Assembly (NCBI GenBank): GCA_050701115.1
Contig: JBOHER010000358.1
Location: 1 to 11,767 of the forward strand
Direction of reading: 5' to 3'
DNA: 11,767 nucleotides
From: JBOHER01 sp050701115
GTDB taxonomy: Bacteria; Actinomycetota; Actinomycetes; Mycobacteriales; Pseudonocardiaceae
The position numbers were made by a program, and so were the translations under genes. The notes under the pieces were generated by a model, which worked only from the letters and a program-made list of their open reading frames with translations, made no database searches and was not told the DNA's origin. Of this stretch, positions 1 to 6,514 are shown piece by piece; within the stretch, counting starts at the first letter, position 1, and every line of letters starts with the position of its first letter.

Positions 1-1692
1 CTCGCGCAGCGCGGTCAGCGCGGTTTCGGCCGCGTGGCGGGCGGCCGTGGCCCGCTCACGCGCGTGTTCGGCGCGCCGCTCGGCCGCCGCCGCGTCGCGT
101 TCATCCGTTTCGCTCACCGCGCCATCGGCCACGCTCGCGGGCTGGGGGTGCGTTGCCGATCCGCAGACCGGGCATGCGTGACCGGCGACCAGCTCACCGG
201 CGAGCTCGGCCGCCATTCCGGCCAGCCTGCGCGCGCGCAGATCGAGCAGCTGTTCCCGGGCCTGCTGATGGCCGTCCACCGCCGCGCGTAGCACGGATTC
301 GGCATCGGCGACCGCGCGTTGGGCGGCAGGCACCTCGCGCGCAAGGGCCACCGCCTCATCGAGCTGGTCAACCCGGCCGCGCACCTCGTCCAGCCGAGCT
401 GTCGCGTCCGCCGCGTCGGCGAGCATGCTCCGCAACCGCGTTACCTTGGCAGGCAACCCGTCCCGTTCGGCGCGCAGCTCCGCTGCCTTTGTGGTGGCCC
501 GGCGCACAGTCTCGTACAGATCGACCAGCCGCTGCTCGTCGGCGTGCTGCTGCTGGGCTTGCGCGATCAGACCGGCGAGCGCACCCGCCTCCTCGCGCAA
601 GGTGCCCGCCTCGGCCCGCAGTTCTGCCGCGGACCCCGCATCGCGTTGATGGCCCAGTTCGGCCAGCTCGCCGGCGATGGTCGTTTCGAGCTGCCTCGCC
701 TTGTCGGCCTCGACCCGGAACCGATCGGCCAGCTCCGCCGCGGACAGCACGGTCGAGGCCCGCCGCGCCCGGTCGAGCTCATCGCGGTATCCCTGAATCT
801 CCTCCGCGCGATCGGCGAGGGCGGCCAACCGGGCGTGCGCGGCTCGGACCCTGTGCACCCGTTCCGCTCGCTGACGTCGTTCGGCGAGCAGCGCATCGGC
901 CCGCTCGCTGGCGGCCCGGGCGGCGACTTCCGCCTCCCGGGCCTGCACCAGTTCCGCCTCGGCCTGCCGCGCCACGCTCGGCGCCCACCGCGCATCCAGC
1001 TGCTCAGGCAGTTCGGTACCCGCGGCCTGGGCGAAGCGGGCCGCCCATACGCGCAGGCGTGCCCTGCGCTCCTCCAGCTCCCTGCGCCGCCGCCTGCGTC
1101 GCGCTTCGAACCAGTCCTGCACGGTCAGGAAACGCTTGGTCTCGAACAGCCGCTCCAGCAACCGCTCCCGTTCGGCGGTGTCGGCGCGCAGGAACCGGGC
1201 GAATTCGCCCTGCGGCAGCAGCACGACCTGGAAGAACTGCGCGGCGGTCATGCCGAGCAGCCGTTCGGTGGTCCGCGCGACCTCGTCGATCCTGGTGATC
1301 GGATCGGCGGTGTGGCCACTGGGCACCCCGTCGATCCAGGTCAGCGAGGCCTTCGCCTGCTGGGTCGTGGTGCCACTGCCCCGGCGCTTGGGCCGCTGGT
1401 ACTCGGGACCGCGTTCGATCCGCAGCCGGTAGGACTGCACCGTCAGCTCGAGGCACACCTCGGTAGCGGTATCGGCGTCGGCAAGGTCGCTACGCAGCCG
1501 CTTTACCTCGCCGCGCGCGCCGGGAACGGTGCCGAACAACGCGAACGCGATGGCATCGAGCAGGGTCGTCTTACCGGCCCCGGTGTCACCGTGCAGCAGG
1601 AACAACCCATCAGCGCCGAGTGCGTCGAAGTCGACGACTTCCCGCCCGGCATAGGGTCCGAACGCGGTCACCTCGAGCCGATGCACCCTCAT
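1..1692 (-). CDS. sbcC: Exonuclease subunit SbcC, N-terminal 564 residues (partial, runs off left edge)
   Basis: This is the ATPase/coiled-coil subunit of the SbcCD (Mre11-Rad50-like) nuclease, which trims DNA ends and cleaves hairpins. Seen: an N-terminal ABC-ATPase half begins MRVHRLEVTAFGPYAG, with Walker A GDTGAGKT at residues 35-42 and a Q-loop LPQGEF with Gln161. A long Arg/Glu/Ala-rich coiled-coil arm runs from about residue 190. A zinc-hook CPVC (Cys506 and Cys509, in the context HACPVCGSATHP) marks the apex where two SbcC molecules join. Only about 55 residues of the returning arm are present. The C-terminal ATPase half with the signature motif and Walker B, expected to be some 400-450 residues, lies beyond the window. 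The ATG at 1692-1690 overlaps the sbcD stop as ATGA, so the two are translationally coupled in one operon. Assignment is firm. The only uncertainty is whether the missing part is intact. Confidence 0.96.
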   Translation of the reverse strand, partial: MRVHRLEVTAFGPYAGREVVDFDALGADGLFLLHGDTGAGKTTLLDAIAFALFGTVPGARGEVKRLRSDLADADTATEVCLELTVQSYRLRIERGPEYQRPKRRGSGTTTQQAKASLTWIDGVPSGHTADPITRIDEVARTTERLLGMTAAQFFQVVLLPQGEFARFLRADTAERERLLERLFETKRFLTVQDWFEARRRRRRRELEERRARLRVWAARFAQAAGTELPEQLDARWAPSVARQAEAELVQAREAEVAARAASERADALLAERRQRAERVHRVRAAHARLAALADRAEEIQGYRDELDRARRASTVLSAAELADRFRVEADKARQLETTIAGELAELGHQRDAGSAAELRAEAGTLREEAGALAGLIAQAQQQHADEQRLVDLYETVRRATTKAAELRAERDGLPAKVTRLRSMLADAADATARLDEVRGRVDQLDEAVALAREVPAAQRAVADAESVLRAAVDGHQQAREQLLDLRARRLAGMAAELAGELVAGHACPVCGSATHPQPASVADGAVSETDERDAAAAERRAEHARERATAARHAAETALTALRE

Positions 1693-2858
1693 CGCGGCAC
1701 CCCCTCCGGTTCGGCCACCTCGGCCTTGCTCGACCACGCCAGGGCCTCGTCCAGCAACGCGGTCTCGGTCGCGGTCGGCGCCGATCCCCTGCAGTCGCGG
1801 AGAAATCCGTCCGCGATCTCCCGGTCACTGCGGCCACGTACCGCATCGGCGTAGCGCAGGGCGGCCCGCATATCGCGCCCCTCGGGCAGCCATTCGAGAT
1901 GGACGGCGTGCGGGAAACGTTCGCGCAGCAGCCGCATCGGTTCCAGCGGGCGAACCGGATCCGTCAGGGTGACCGACAGGTAGCAGTCCACCAGCTCGGC
2001 GTATTCCGGCCCGGACAGCAGTTCCTCGATGCGTCCGGTCACGGCGGCAAGGGGCCGGGGCACGGGCAGCTCGCGTCGCCGCACTTCGGCCAGCCCATCG
2101 GCGTCGAAGTCGACCAGCCACACCGATTTGCGCTGCGCGGCCTCGGAGAACGAGTAGGCGAGCGGACTGCCCGAGTAGCGCAGCCGGTCGGTCAGCGTCT
2201 GCGGACCGTGCAGGTGCCCGAGTGCGACGTAATCGACGCCGTCGAACACCTCGCCCGCGACCTGCTCGACACCGCCCACCGCGATGGTGCGTTCGGAGTC
2301 CGTGCCGGACCCGCCGGTGACGAAGGCGTGCGCGAGCACGATCGAGCGGGTGCCGTCCCGGGTGGCGAAGTCGGCCCGGATGCGGCGCATCGCCTCGGTC
2401 AGCACCCCGGTGTGACCGTTGGCCTCGGCGAGCCCCATCGCGTGCCTGGTGGGTTCGGGTTCCAGGTAGGGAATGCCGTAGAAGGCGAGGCTGCCGTGCT
2501 GGTCGTCGAGCAGTACCGGATCGGCGATCTGATCGATGCTGGTGCGCACGTGCAGCCCGCCCGCGGCGGTGAACTCGGAGAACGCGCCGAGCCGAGCCGA
2601 CGAATCATGATTGCCCGCCGTGATCACCAACTCGGCGCCCGCCCGGCGGATCTTGGCGAGCACGCGCGCCGCCACCCGCACCGTCTCGGCCGACGGCACC
2701 GCGCGGTCGTAGACGTCCCCGGCCACCAGGACGACGTCGACCGCCTCGGCAACGACCAGGTCGGCGAGGTGACCGAGCACGTGTTCCTGCTCGGCAAGCA
2801 GATCGGCGCCGTGGAAGGTTCGGCCGAGGTGCCAGTCCGAGGTATGCAGCACCCGCAT
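1689..2858 (-). CDS. sbcD: Exonuclease subunit SbcD (Mre11-type metallophosphoesterase)
   Basis: This is the nuclease subunit of SbcCD, a Mn-dependent exo/endonuclease that works with the SbcC ATPase on double-strand ends and hairpins. Seen: 389 residues, normal for the family, with the phosphoesterase motifs in order: DWHLG (Asp8, His10), GDVYDR (Asp48), GNHD (Asn83, His84, Asp85), then a later LAHAF histidine and the GHLHG motif. After the catalytic domain comes the DNA-binding cap and the C-terminal region that contacts SbcC. The ATG at 2858 is chosen because the protein opens directly with MRVLHTSDWHLG, as in homologues. There is no ribosome binding site, and a -10 hexamer ends six bases before the ATG, which suggests a leaderless mRNA (see the promoter entry). 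sbcC follows with a four-base overlap. rmuC diverges from it 108 bases away. Confidence 0.97.
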   Translation of the reverse strand: MRVLHTSDWHLGRTFHGADLLAEQEHVLGHLADLVVAEAVDVVLVAGDVYDRAVPSAETVRVAARVLAKIRRAGAELVITAGNHDSSARLGAFSEFTAAGGLHVRTSIDQIADPVLLDDQHGSLAFYGIPYLEPEPTRHAMGLAEANGHTGVLTEAMRRIRADFATRDGTRSIVLAHAFVTGGSGTDSERTIAVGGVEQVAGEVFDGVDYVALGHLHGPQTLTDRLRYSGSPLAYSFSEAAQRKSVWLVDFDADGLAEVRRRELPVPRPLAAVTGRIEELLSGPEYAELVDCYLSVTLTDPVRPLEPMRLLRERFPHAVHLEWLPEGRDMRAALRYADAVRGRSDREIADGFLRDCRGSAPTATETALLDEALAWSSKAEVAEPEGVPR

Positions 2859-2864
2859 TGCCCA

Positions 2865-2886
2865 ACCATATGTTCGAACGCCGACA
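2865..2886 (-). promoter_or_regulatory. Probable sbcD promoter, DNA-damage (PafBC/RecA-NDp-like) type, leaderless
   Basis: Read on the minus strand: TGTCGGCG (2886-2879), eight bases (2878-2871), then TATGGT (2870-2865), then six bases and the sbcD ATG. Established: the mycobacterial RecA-independent damage promoter, activated by PafBC, has the consensus TGTCRGTG, an 8-base spacer and TAnnnT. This site matches seven of eight motif bases, the exact spacing, and the -10. The -10 to ATG distance puts transcription start on or next to the A of the ATG. The function is inferred from the motif only. Confidence 0.6.
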
Positions 2887-2908
2887 CACTTGTGGACCCG
2901 CGCCAGCG

Positions 2909-2930
2909 TGTCGGTGGGTTATGGCAATGT
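2909..2930 (+). promoter_or_regulatory. Possible rmuC promoter, DNA-damage (PafBC/RecA-NDp-like) type
   Basis: TGTCGGTG at 2909-2916 is a perfect match to the conserved element of PafBC-dependent promoters. It is followed by exactly eight bases and CAATGT (2925-2930), which keeps the second-position A and sixth-position T of TAnnnT but has C in place of the first T. The hexamer ends 36 bases before the rmuC ATG, leaving room for a short leader and the AAGGAG ribosome binding site. The weaker -10 lowers confidence relative to the sbcD copy. Confidence 0.45.
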
Positions 2931-2966
2931 GCGCCACGACCCGCCCGCGACGGCAAGGAGCACCCC

Positions 2967-3884
2967 ATGGCCGCAACCGTGATCGCCACCGCAGCGGTCG
3001 CGATCGCACTGTTGCTGATCGTCGCCATCGCGGTGGTCTGGCGGCTGTACACCGACAGCGTGCGGCGGGCCGATCTCGCTGCCCGCCAGCTCGGTGCCGA
3101 GCGGGCCCGGCTCGATGAGCAGCAGAACGCGTTGCGGCGCTACGAGGTCGCCTTCGCCTCGATCAGGGGCCGGGGGGAACTCGGCGAGCAGGTGCTCGTC
3201 GAGACCACCCGCGCACTGGGCCTGCGCGAGGGCATGCACTTCACCGTGCAGGCCGACCTGGCGGGCGGTGGCGCCGCCAAGCCGGACCTTGTGCTGCACG
3301 TTGGCGGCGGCCGCAGCGTTCCGGTGGACGCGAAGGCCAGCATGGCGTGCTGGGCCGAAGCGGTGGAGACCGATGATCCGGCCGAGCGGATCGACGCGCT
3401 CCGGGTACACGTGCGCAATCTCCGCTCGCGTGCGGCGGAGCTGGCGGGCAAAGGCTACCAGCGCTGGGCCGACGCCATCTACGGCACGATCATGTTCGTG
3501 CCCTCGGACGCTGCGGTGGTCGCTGCCCTTGACACCGATCCTGAACTGTTCCGGTGGCTGCTGGACCGCAGGGTCTTCCTGTGCGGGCCGACCGGGTTCG
3601 CCGTGGCCGCGTCAGCCGCGCTCTTCGCGGGCAGCGACCGCGCGCTTGCCGAGGACGTCGAGCACATCCGCGCGCAGGCCGCGAGCGCACACCGGGCAGC
3701 GGGCAACGCCGTCGATGCGCTCAACCTGTCGAGCACTCATCTGCAGCGCTTCCTGTCCGCGCGGCGCAGGGAACTGGACGCGCTGGAAGGGTTCCGCACC
3801 GCGGTCGGTCCGCTGACCGAAGCCGCCGCAAGCCCGTCGCCGGTGGCCGAAATCAGGAGAGGCGATGAGATGGCCGCAAGCTAA
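2967..3884 (+). CDS. rmuC: RmuC-family DNA recombination protein, short form
   Basis: RmuC proteins limit recombination at inverted repeats and carry a PD-(D/E)XK nuclease-like core; their biochemical activity is not well defined. Seen: 305 residues, against roughly 400-500 in typical proteobacterial RmuC. One hydrophobic segment (about residues 4-25) should anchor it in the membrane with the rest in the cytoplasm. A short Arg/Ala/Glu-rich coiled coil (33-57) follows, then the family hallmarks RGELGEQVL (68-77), PDLVLH (106-111), VPVDAK (118-123, with Asp121 and Lys123 in the nuclease-like positions) and IMFVPSDAAV (175-184), and a C-terminal helical segment. The missing length is mainly coiled coil. 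The ATG at 2967 follows AAGGAG (2955-2960) at a good distance and starts right before the membrane helix. An open frame extends far upstream but is antisense to sbcD. The gene diverges from sbcDC and may share damage control with it. Confidence 0.9.
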   Translation: MAATVIATAAVAIALLLIVAIAVVWRLYTDSVRRADLAARQLGAERARLDEQQNALRRYEVAFASIRGRGELGEQVLVETTRALGLREGMHFTVQADLAGGGAAKPDLVLHVGGGRSVPVDAKASMACWAEAVETDDPAERIDALRVHVRNLRSRAAELAGKGYQRWADAIYGTIMFVPSDAAVVAALDTDPELFRWLLDRRVFLCGPTGFAVAASAALFAGSDRALAEDVEHIRAQAASAHRAAGNAVDALNLSSTHLQRFLSARRRELDALEGFRTAVGPLTEAAASPSPVAEIRRGDEMAAS

Positions 3885-3888
3885 CGGC

Positions 3889-3894
3889 TACCGT
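3889..3894 (+). promoter_or_regulatory. Possible -10 element for the DUF6542 gene
   Basis: TACCGT fits the actinobacterial TAnnnT -10 consensus and lies eight bases before the GTG start, in the 18-base gap after the rmuC stop. No ribosome binding site is visible there, so a leaderless or nearly leaderless transcript is plausible. A single hexamer in a short gap is weak evidence. Confidence 0.3.
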
Positions 3895-3902
3895 GTGGAC
3901 TT

Positions 3903-4691
3903 GTGACCGCTACGCGCGATCGTGCGAACGATCTTGACAACGACGCTGGGACCGCACGGTGGGATGAGCGCGCCATTGCCGGCAGTGGCCGCGGCTTGCC
4001 GTGGTGGGGTGCCGTCATGCTCGGCCTCGGCCTTGCCGTGGTTGGCGCCGCCATCGACATGCAGGTGCAGGACAAGCTCGGCACGCTTTTTCAAGGCTGC
4101 TACCTCGCGGGTGCTGTGGCCGCGGTGTGCTGGGTACGCAGAAAGAACCTGTTCGCGCCGATGGTCCAGCCGCCGCTGGTGCTCGCGGTCACGGTCCCAG
4201 GGGTCGTGCTGTACGCGTCGGGCATGCCCGGTGACACCGACACCATGGCCCGGATCCTGGCGGTCAGCAATCCGCTGATCAACGGGTTTCCGACGATGGC
4301 GGTGACCACGGCGATCACCGTGCTGATCGGCTTGTTCCGCATCATCCGCGAACGGGATCCCGAAGCGGCGGGCCAACGTGCCCCGAGAACCACGACCGCG
4401 CCGAGCCGCCCCCGTCCGTCCCGCGACTCGACCGCCATCCCGAAGCGGGCTGCGGACCCGGCGCCCCCGGCAGGCAGGCGCAGGGCAGCCGAGGGCGGCC
4501 CGGTACCCCGGAGGGCCCAGCATGCTCAGCGCACGGAGGGCGAGCTGCCCCGCAGGCCCGTCCGCGAAGGGACACCGCCGCCCGCGCAGCGGGCACGGCG
4601 CGCGCTGGGCGACCAGCCACCCCCGCCCCCGCCGATCCGCAAACCGCCGCCTCCGCGCGGCCGCCCGTGGGATATCGAAGACGGGCGCTGA
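3903..4691 (+). CDS. DUF6542 domain membrane protein with disordered proline-rich tail
   Basis: The function of this family is unknown. It is an actinobacterial membrane protein commonly found next to ispH, corresponding by position to Rv1111c. Seen: 262 residues. After a charged N-terminus, the domain begins RGLPWWGAVMLG (30-41), with predicted membrane segments at about 34-52, 62-79, 90-107 and 126-147. The family-like stretch RRKNLFAPMVQPPLV (79-93) links segments two and three. From about residue 150 the protein turns into a long Arg/Pro-rich, low-complexity cytoplasmic tail ending in runs of proline (PPPPPIRKPPPPRGRP). The GTG at 3903 is preferred over the in-frame ATG at 4017 because the latter would delete the conserved start of the domain. 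It lies 18 bases after rmuC on the same strand and is convergent with ispH. The tail could bind SH3-like or other proline-recognising partners, but that is speculative. Confidence 0.8.
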   Translation: MTATRDRANDLDNDAGTARWDERAIAGSGRGLPWWGAVMLGLGLAVVGAAIDMQVQDKLGTLFQGCYLAGAVAAVCWVRRKNLFAPMVQPPLVLAVTVPGVVLYASGMPGDTDTMARILAVSNPLINGFPTMAVTTAITVLIGLFRIIRERDPEAAGQRAPRTTTAPSRPRPSRDSTAIPKRAADPAPPAGRRRAAEGGPVPRRAQHAQRTEGELPRRPVREGTPPPAQRARRALGDQPPPPPPIRKPPPPRGRPWDIEDGR

Positions 4692-4730
4692 CGTCGGTGC
4701 GCTCAGCTCGGCCGGGTCAGCGCACCGACG
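4692..4730. terminator. Bidirectional hairpin terminator between the DUF6542 gene and ispH
   Basis: A perfect 12-bp inverted repeat, CGTCGGTGCGCT (4692-4703) and AGCGCACCGACG (4719-4730), encloses a 15-base loop. It begins right after the DUF6542 stop and its right arm contains the last codons and part of the stop of ispH. No T-tract follows on either strand, as is usual for GC-rich actinobacterial hairpin terminators. The position between convergent genes supports termination in both directions. Confidence 0.65.
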
Positions 4731-5709
4731 ACCGCCTCTTGGCCGCGCGCAACTCCGGGGGCAGCGCGAACGCGATCTTCTCGTTCGCCGTGGTGACCTC
4801 CGCGACGTCGGACCACCCGCGCTCCGCCAGCCACTCGAGCAGCTCCATCACCAGCACGTCGGGCACCGAAGCGCCGCTGGTCACGCCGATCGTGCCGACC
4901 CCGTCCAACCACGACTCGTCGACCTCGCGTGCGTAGTCGATCAGGTGCGAGTCTCGCGCGCCTGCCTGGAGCGCGACCTCGACCAGCCGCTTGGAGTTCG
5001 ACGAGTTACGGGAGCCGACGACCAGGATGAGATCGCACTCCGGCGCCATCGCCTTGACCGCGACCTGCCGGTTGGAGGTGGCGTAGCAGATGTCGTCGCT
5101 GGGCGGGTCGGCGAGCAATGGGAACCGCTCGCGCAGCTGGTCGACGCGCTCCATCGTCTCGTCCACGCTCAGCGTGGTCTGGGACAACCAGACCACCTTC
5201 GACGGGTCCCGCACCTGGACCTTGTGCACGTCTTCGGCAGTATCCACGAGTTGCACGCGATCGGGGGCCTCGCCCGCGGTGCCCTCGACCTCTTCGTGCC
5301 CTTCGTGACCGATCAGCAGGATGTCGTAGTCCTCGCGGTCGAAGCGGTTGACTTCCTTGTGCACCTTGGTGACCAGTGGGCAGGTGGCGTCGATGGTGCG
5401 CAGGTTCCGCTCGGCGGCTTCGGCGTGCACCGCAGGCGAAATGCCGTGCGCCGAGAACACCACGAGCGCTCCCTCCGGAACCTCGGAGGCCTCATCGACG
5501 AAGATGACACCGCGTTCACGCAGTGTGTCCACCACGTGCCGGTTGTGCACGATCTCCTTGCGGACGTACACCGGCGGGCCGTACAGCTCGAGGGCCTGTT
5601 CAACGGTGATCACCGCACGATCGACGCCCGCGCAGTACCCGCGGGGCTTGGCCAGCAGCACTCGCTTGGGGCGGGCGGCACCTTCTGCTCCTGAGCTCGC
5701 TGCAGTCAT
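4717..5709 (-). CDS. ispH: 4-hydroxy-3-methylbut-2-enyl diphosphate reductase (IspH/LytB)
   Basis: This is the last enzyme of the MEP pathway, reducing HMBPP to IPP and DMAPP with electrons from a ferredoxin or flavodoxin; it is cytoplasmic and uses an Fe-S cluster. Seen: 330 residues, with the three cluster cysteines in their conserved contexts: GYCAG (Cys26), DATCPL (Cys110) and DDICYATSNRQ (Cys208). Substrate-binding histidines are in VHN (His55) and SAHG (His88). The catalytic acid motif GHEGHEEVEGT holds His138 and Glu140, equivalent to His124 and Glu126 of the E. coli enzyme. SRNSSNSKRL is the late substrate loop. The ATG at 5709 gives a normal short N-terminus. The reading frame stays open upstream to 5991, but that part is antisense to the next gene and does not resemble IspH. 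A -10 hexamer lies six bases before the ATG. The gene is convergent with the DUF6542 gene and divergent from the lipid-droplet/exoVII operon. Confidence 0.98.
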   Translation of the reverse strand: MTAASSGAEGAARPKRVLLAKPRGYCAGVDRAVITVEQALELYGPPVYVRKEIVHNRHVVDTLRERGVIFVDEASEVPEGALVVFSAHGISPAVHAEAAERNLRTIDATCPLVTKVHKEVNRFDREDYDILLIGHEGHEEVEGTAGEAPDRVQLVDTAEDVHKVQVRDPSKVVWLSQTTLSVDETMERVDQLRERFPLLADPPSDDICYATSNRQVAVKAMAPECDLILVVGSRNSSNSKRLVEVALQAGARDSHLIDYAREVDESWLDGVGTIGVTSGASVPDVLVMELLEWLAERGWSDVAEVTTANEKIAFALPPELRAAKRRSSVR

Positions 5710-5715
5710 GACCCC

Positions 5716-5721
5716 AGGGTA
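5716..5721 (-). promoter_or_regulatory. Probable -10 element for ispH, leaderless
   Basis: Read on the minus strand, TACCCT (5721-5716) fits TAnnnT and is followed by exactly six bases and then the ispH ATG at 5709. This spacing places transcription start at the ATG. I see no clear -35 hexamer. The GGGG between the hexamer and the ATG is too close to act as a normal ribosome binding site. Confidence 0.45.
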
Positions 5722-5821
5722 CGGCCTGTGCCGCCAGGTCCTCACCGGATGGCGACATGAGTCACCGCACAACAGGCGGCCCTGCTGGGCAGGATGTTCG
5801 CCGTGCGGGAGACTAGGGGGC

Positions 5822-6514
5822 ATGAAGTCAATCCCGCTGCCACTTCGCCTCGCCGCAGGACTCGCGGTCAGCGCCGCTGAGCGCGCCAGGGACCTGCCGC
5901 GGCAACTCACCGGACTTCCCATCACCGTCGCCAGCCAGTTGCTGCAGTTCTCCATGCGGGTACAGCAACAGGTCACCGAGCTCGCGATCAAAGGCGACGA
6001 CGCGCTGTCCGGGCTCTACCCGGTCGAGGAGACCCCGAGCTGGGCCACCTTCGACGAGGACGCCTCGTTCGACGAGGAGTCCTTCGGCAATGACCCCCGG
6101 TACGACTCGCCGTTCGACCACGCGGCCGCGCAAGCCACGACTGACTTCGCGCTGCCCGAACCCAGGGTGAGCAGCAACGGTCGCCACCCCGATGACTTCA
6201 CCGGCGAGGTCGCCGAGGAGACAGCGGACAGCGACCCGTGGGCCGAGGAAGAGCGCGCGCTCGCCGAACTGCCCGCGGACGACGAACCGGAGCCGACGCG
6301 ACCCGAGCAGGCATCCGCGCCGTCCTGGCTGCCGAAATACGCCGAGCTGACCCTCCCCCAGCTGCGCGCCCGGCTGCGCACGTTCACCGAGGACCAGCTC
6401 ACCGAGTTGCTCGAGCACGAACGTGCGACCACCGACCGGTCGTCCTTCACCGGGATGCTCTCCCGCCGGATCGACAACGTCCGCAAGCAGAGCGAACCAG
6501 ACCAGACCTCGTGA
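5822..6514 (+). CDS. Lipid droplet-associated protein (Rv1109c-like)
   Basis: This actinobacterial family is annotated as lipid droplet-associated; its molecular role is not settled. Seen: 230 residues in three parts. Residues 1-65 are an amphipathic or hydrophobic helical region (MKSIPLPLRLAAGLAVSAAE, then LTGLPITVASQLLQFSMRVQQQVTELAIKGDDAL in two consecutive pieces) with no true signal peptide. Residues 66-168 form an acidic, low-complexity linker (FDEDASFDEESF, EEERALAELPADDEPE). Residues 169-222 form a basic helical domain (PKYAELTLPQLRARLRTFTE onward, ending RRIDNVRKQ). The ATG at 5822 follows a GGGGG tract (5816-5820). The stop overlaps the xseA start as GTGA, so the gene is translationally coupled to exonuclease VII. 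I recognise the family from the N- and C-terminal patterns and the position between ispH and xseA. The link to lipid droplets is from the family name and not visible in the sequence. Confidence 0.8.
   Translation: MKSIPLPLRLAAGLAVSAAERARDLPRQLTGLPITVASQLLQFSMRVQQQVTELAIKGDDALSGLYPVEETPSWATFDEDASFDEESFGNDPRYDSPFDHAAAQATTDFALPEPRVSSNGRHPDDFTGEVAEETADSDPWAEEERALAELPADDEPEPTRPEQASAPSWLPKYAELTLPQLRARLRTFTEDQLTELLEHERATTDRSSFTGMLSRRIDNVRKQSEPDQTS

Noticed and set aside
319..1854. Long plus-strand open frames of 381-511 codons across 153-1854
   Set aside because: They are antisense to sbcC and sbcD, whose motifs are unmistakable. Their translations are low-complexity Arg/Pro/Gly-rich and look like no family, as expected from high GC.
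2872..2879. GTTCGAAC palindrome as a LexA (SOS) box
   Set aside because: Actinobacterial LexA boxes have CGAAC and GTTCG separated by four bases in the opposite order. Here the halves abut the wrong way round and fall in the spacer of the sbcD promoter.
4378..5694. 438-codon plus-strand frame across ispH
   Set aside because: It is antisense to the well-supported ispH gene, and its product has no recognisable domain.
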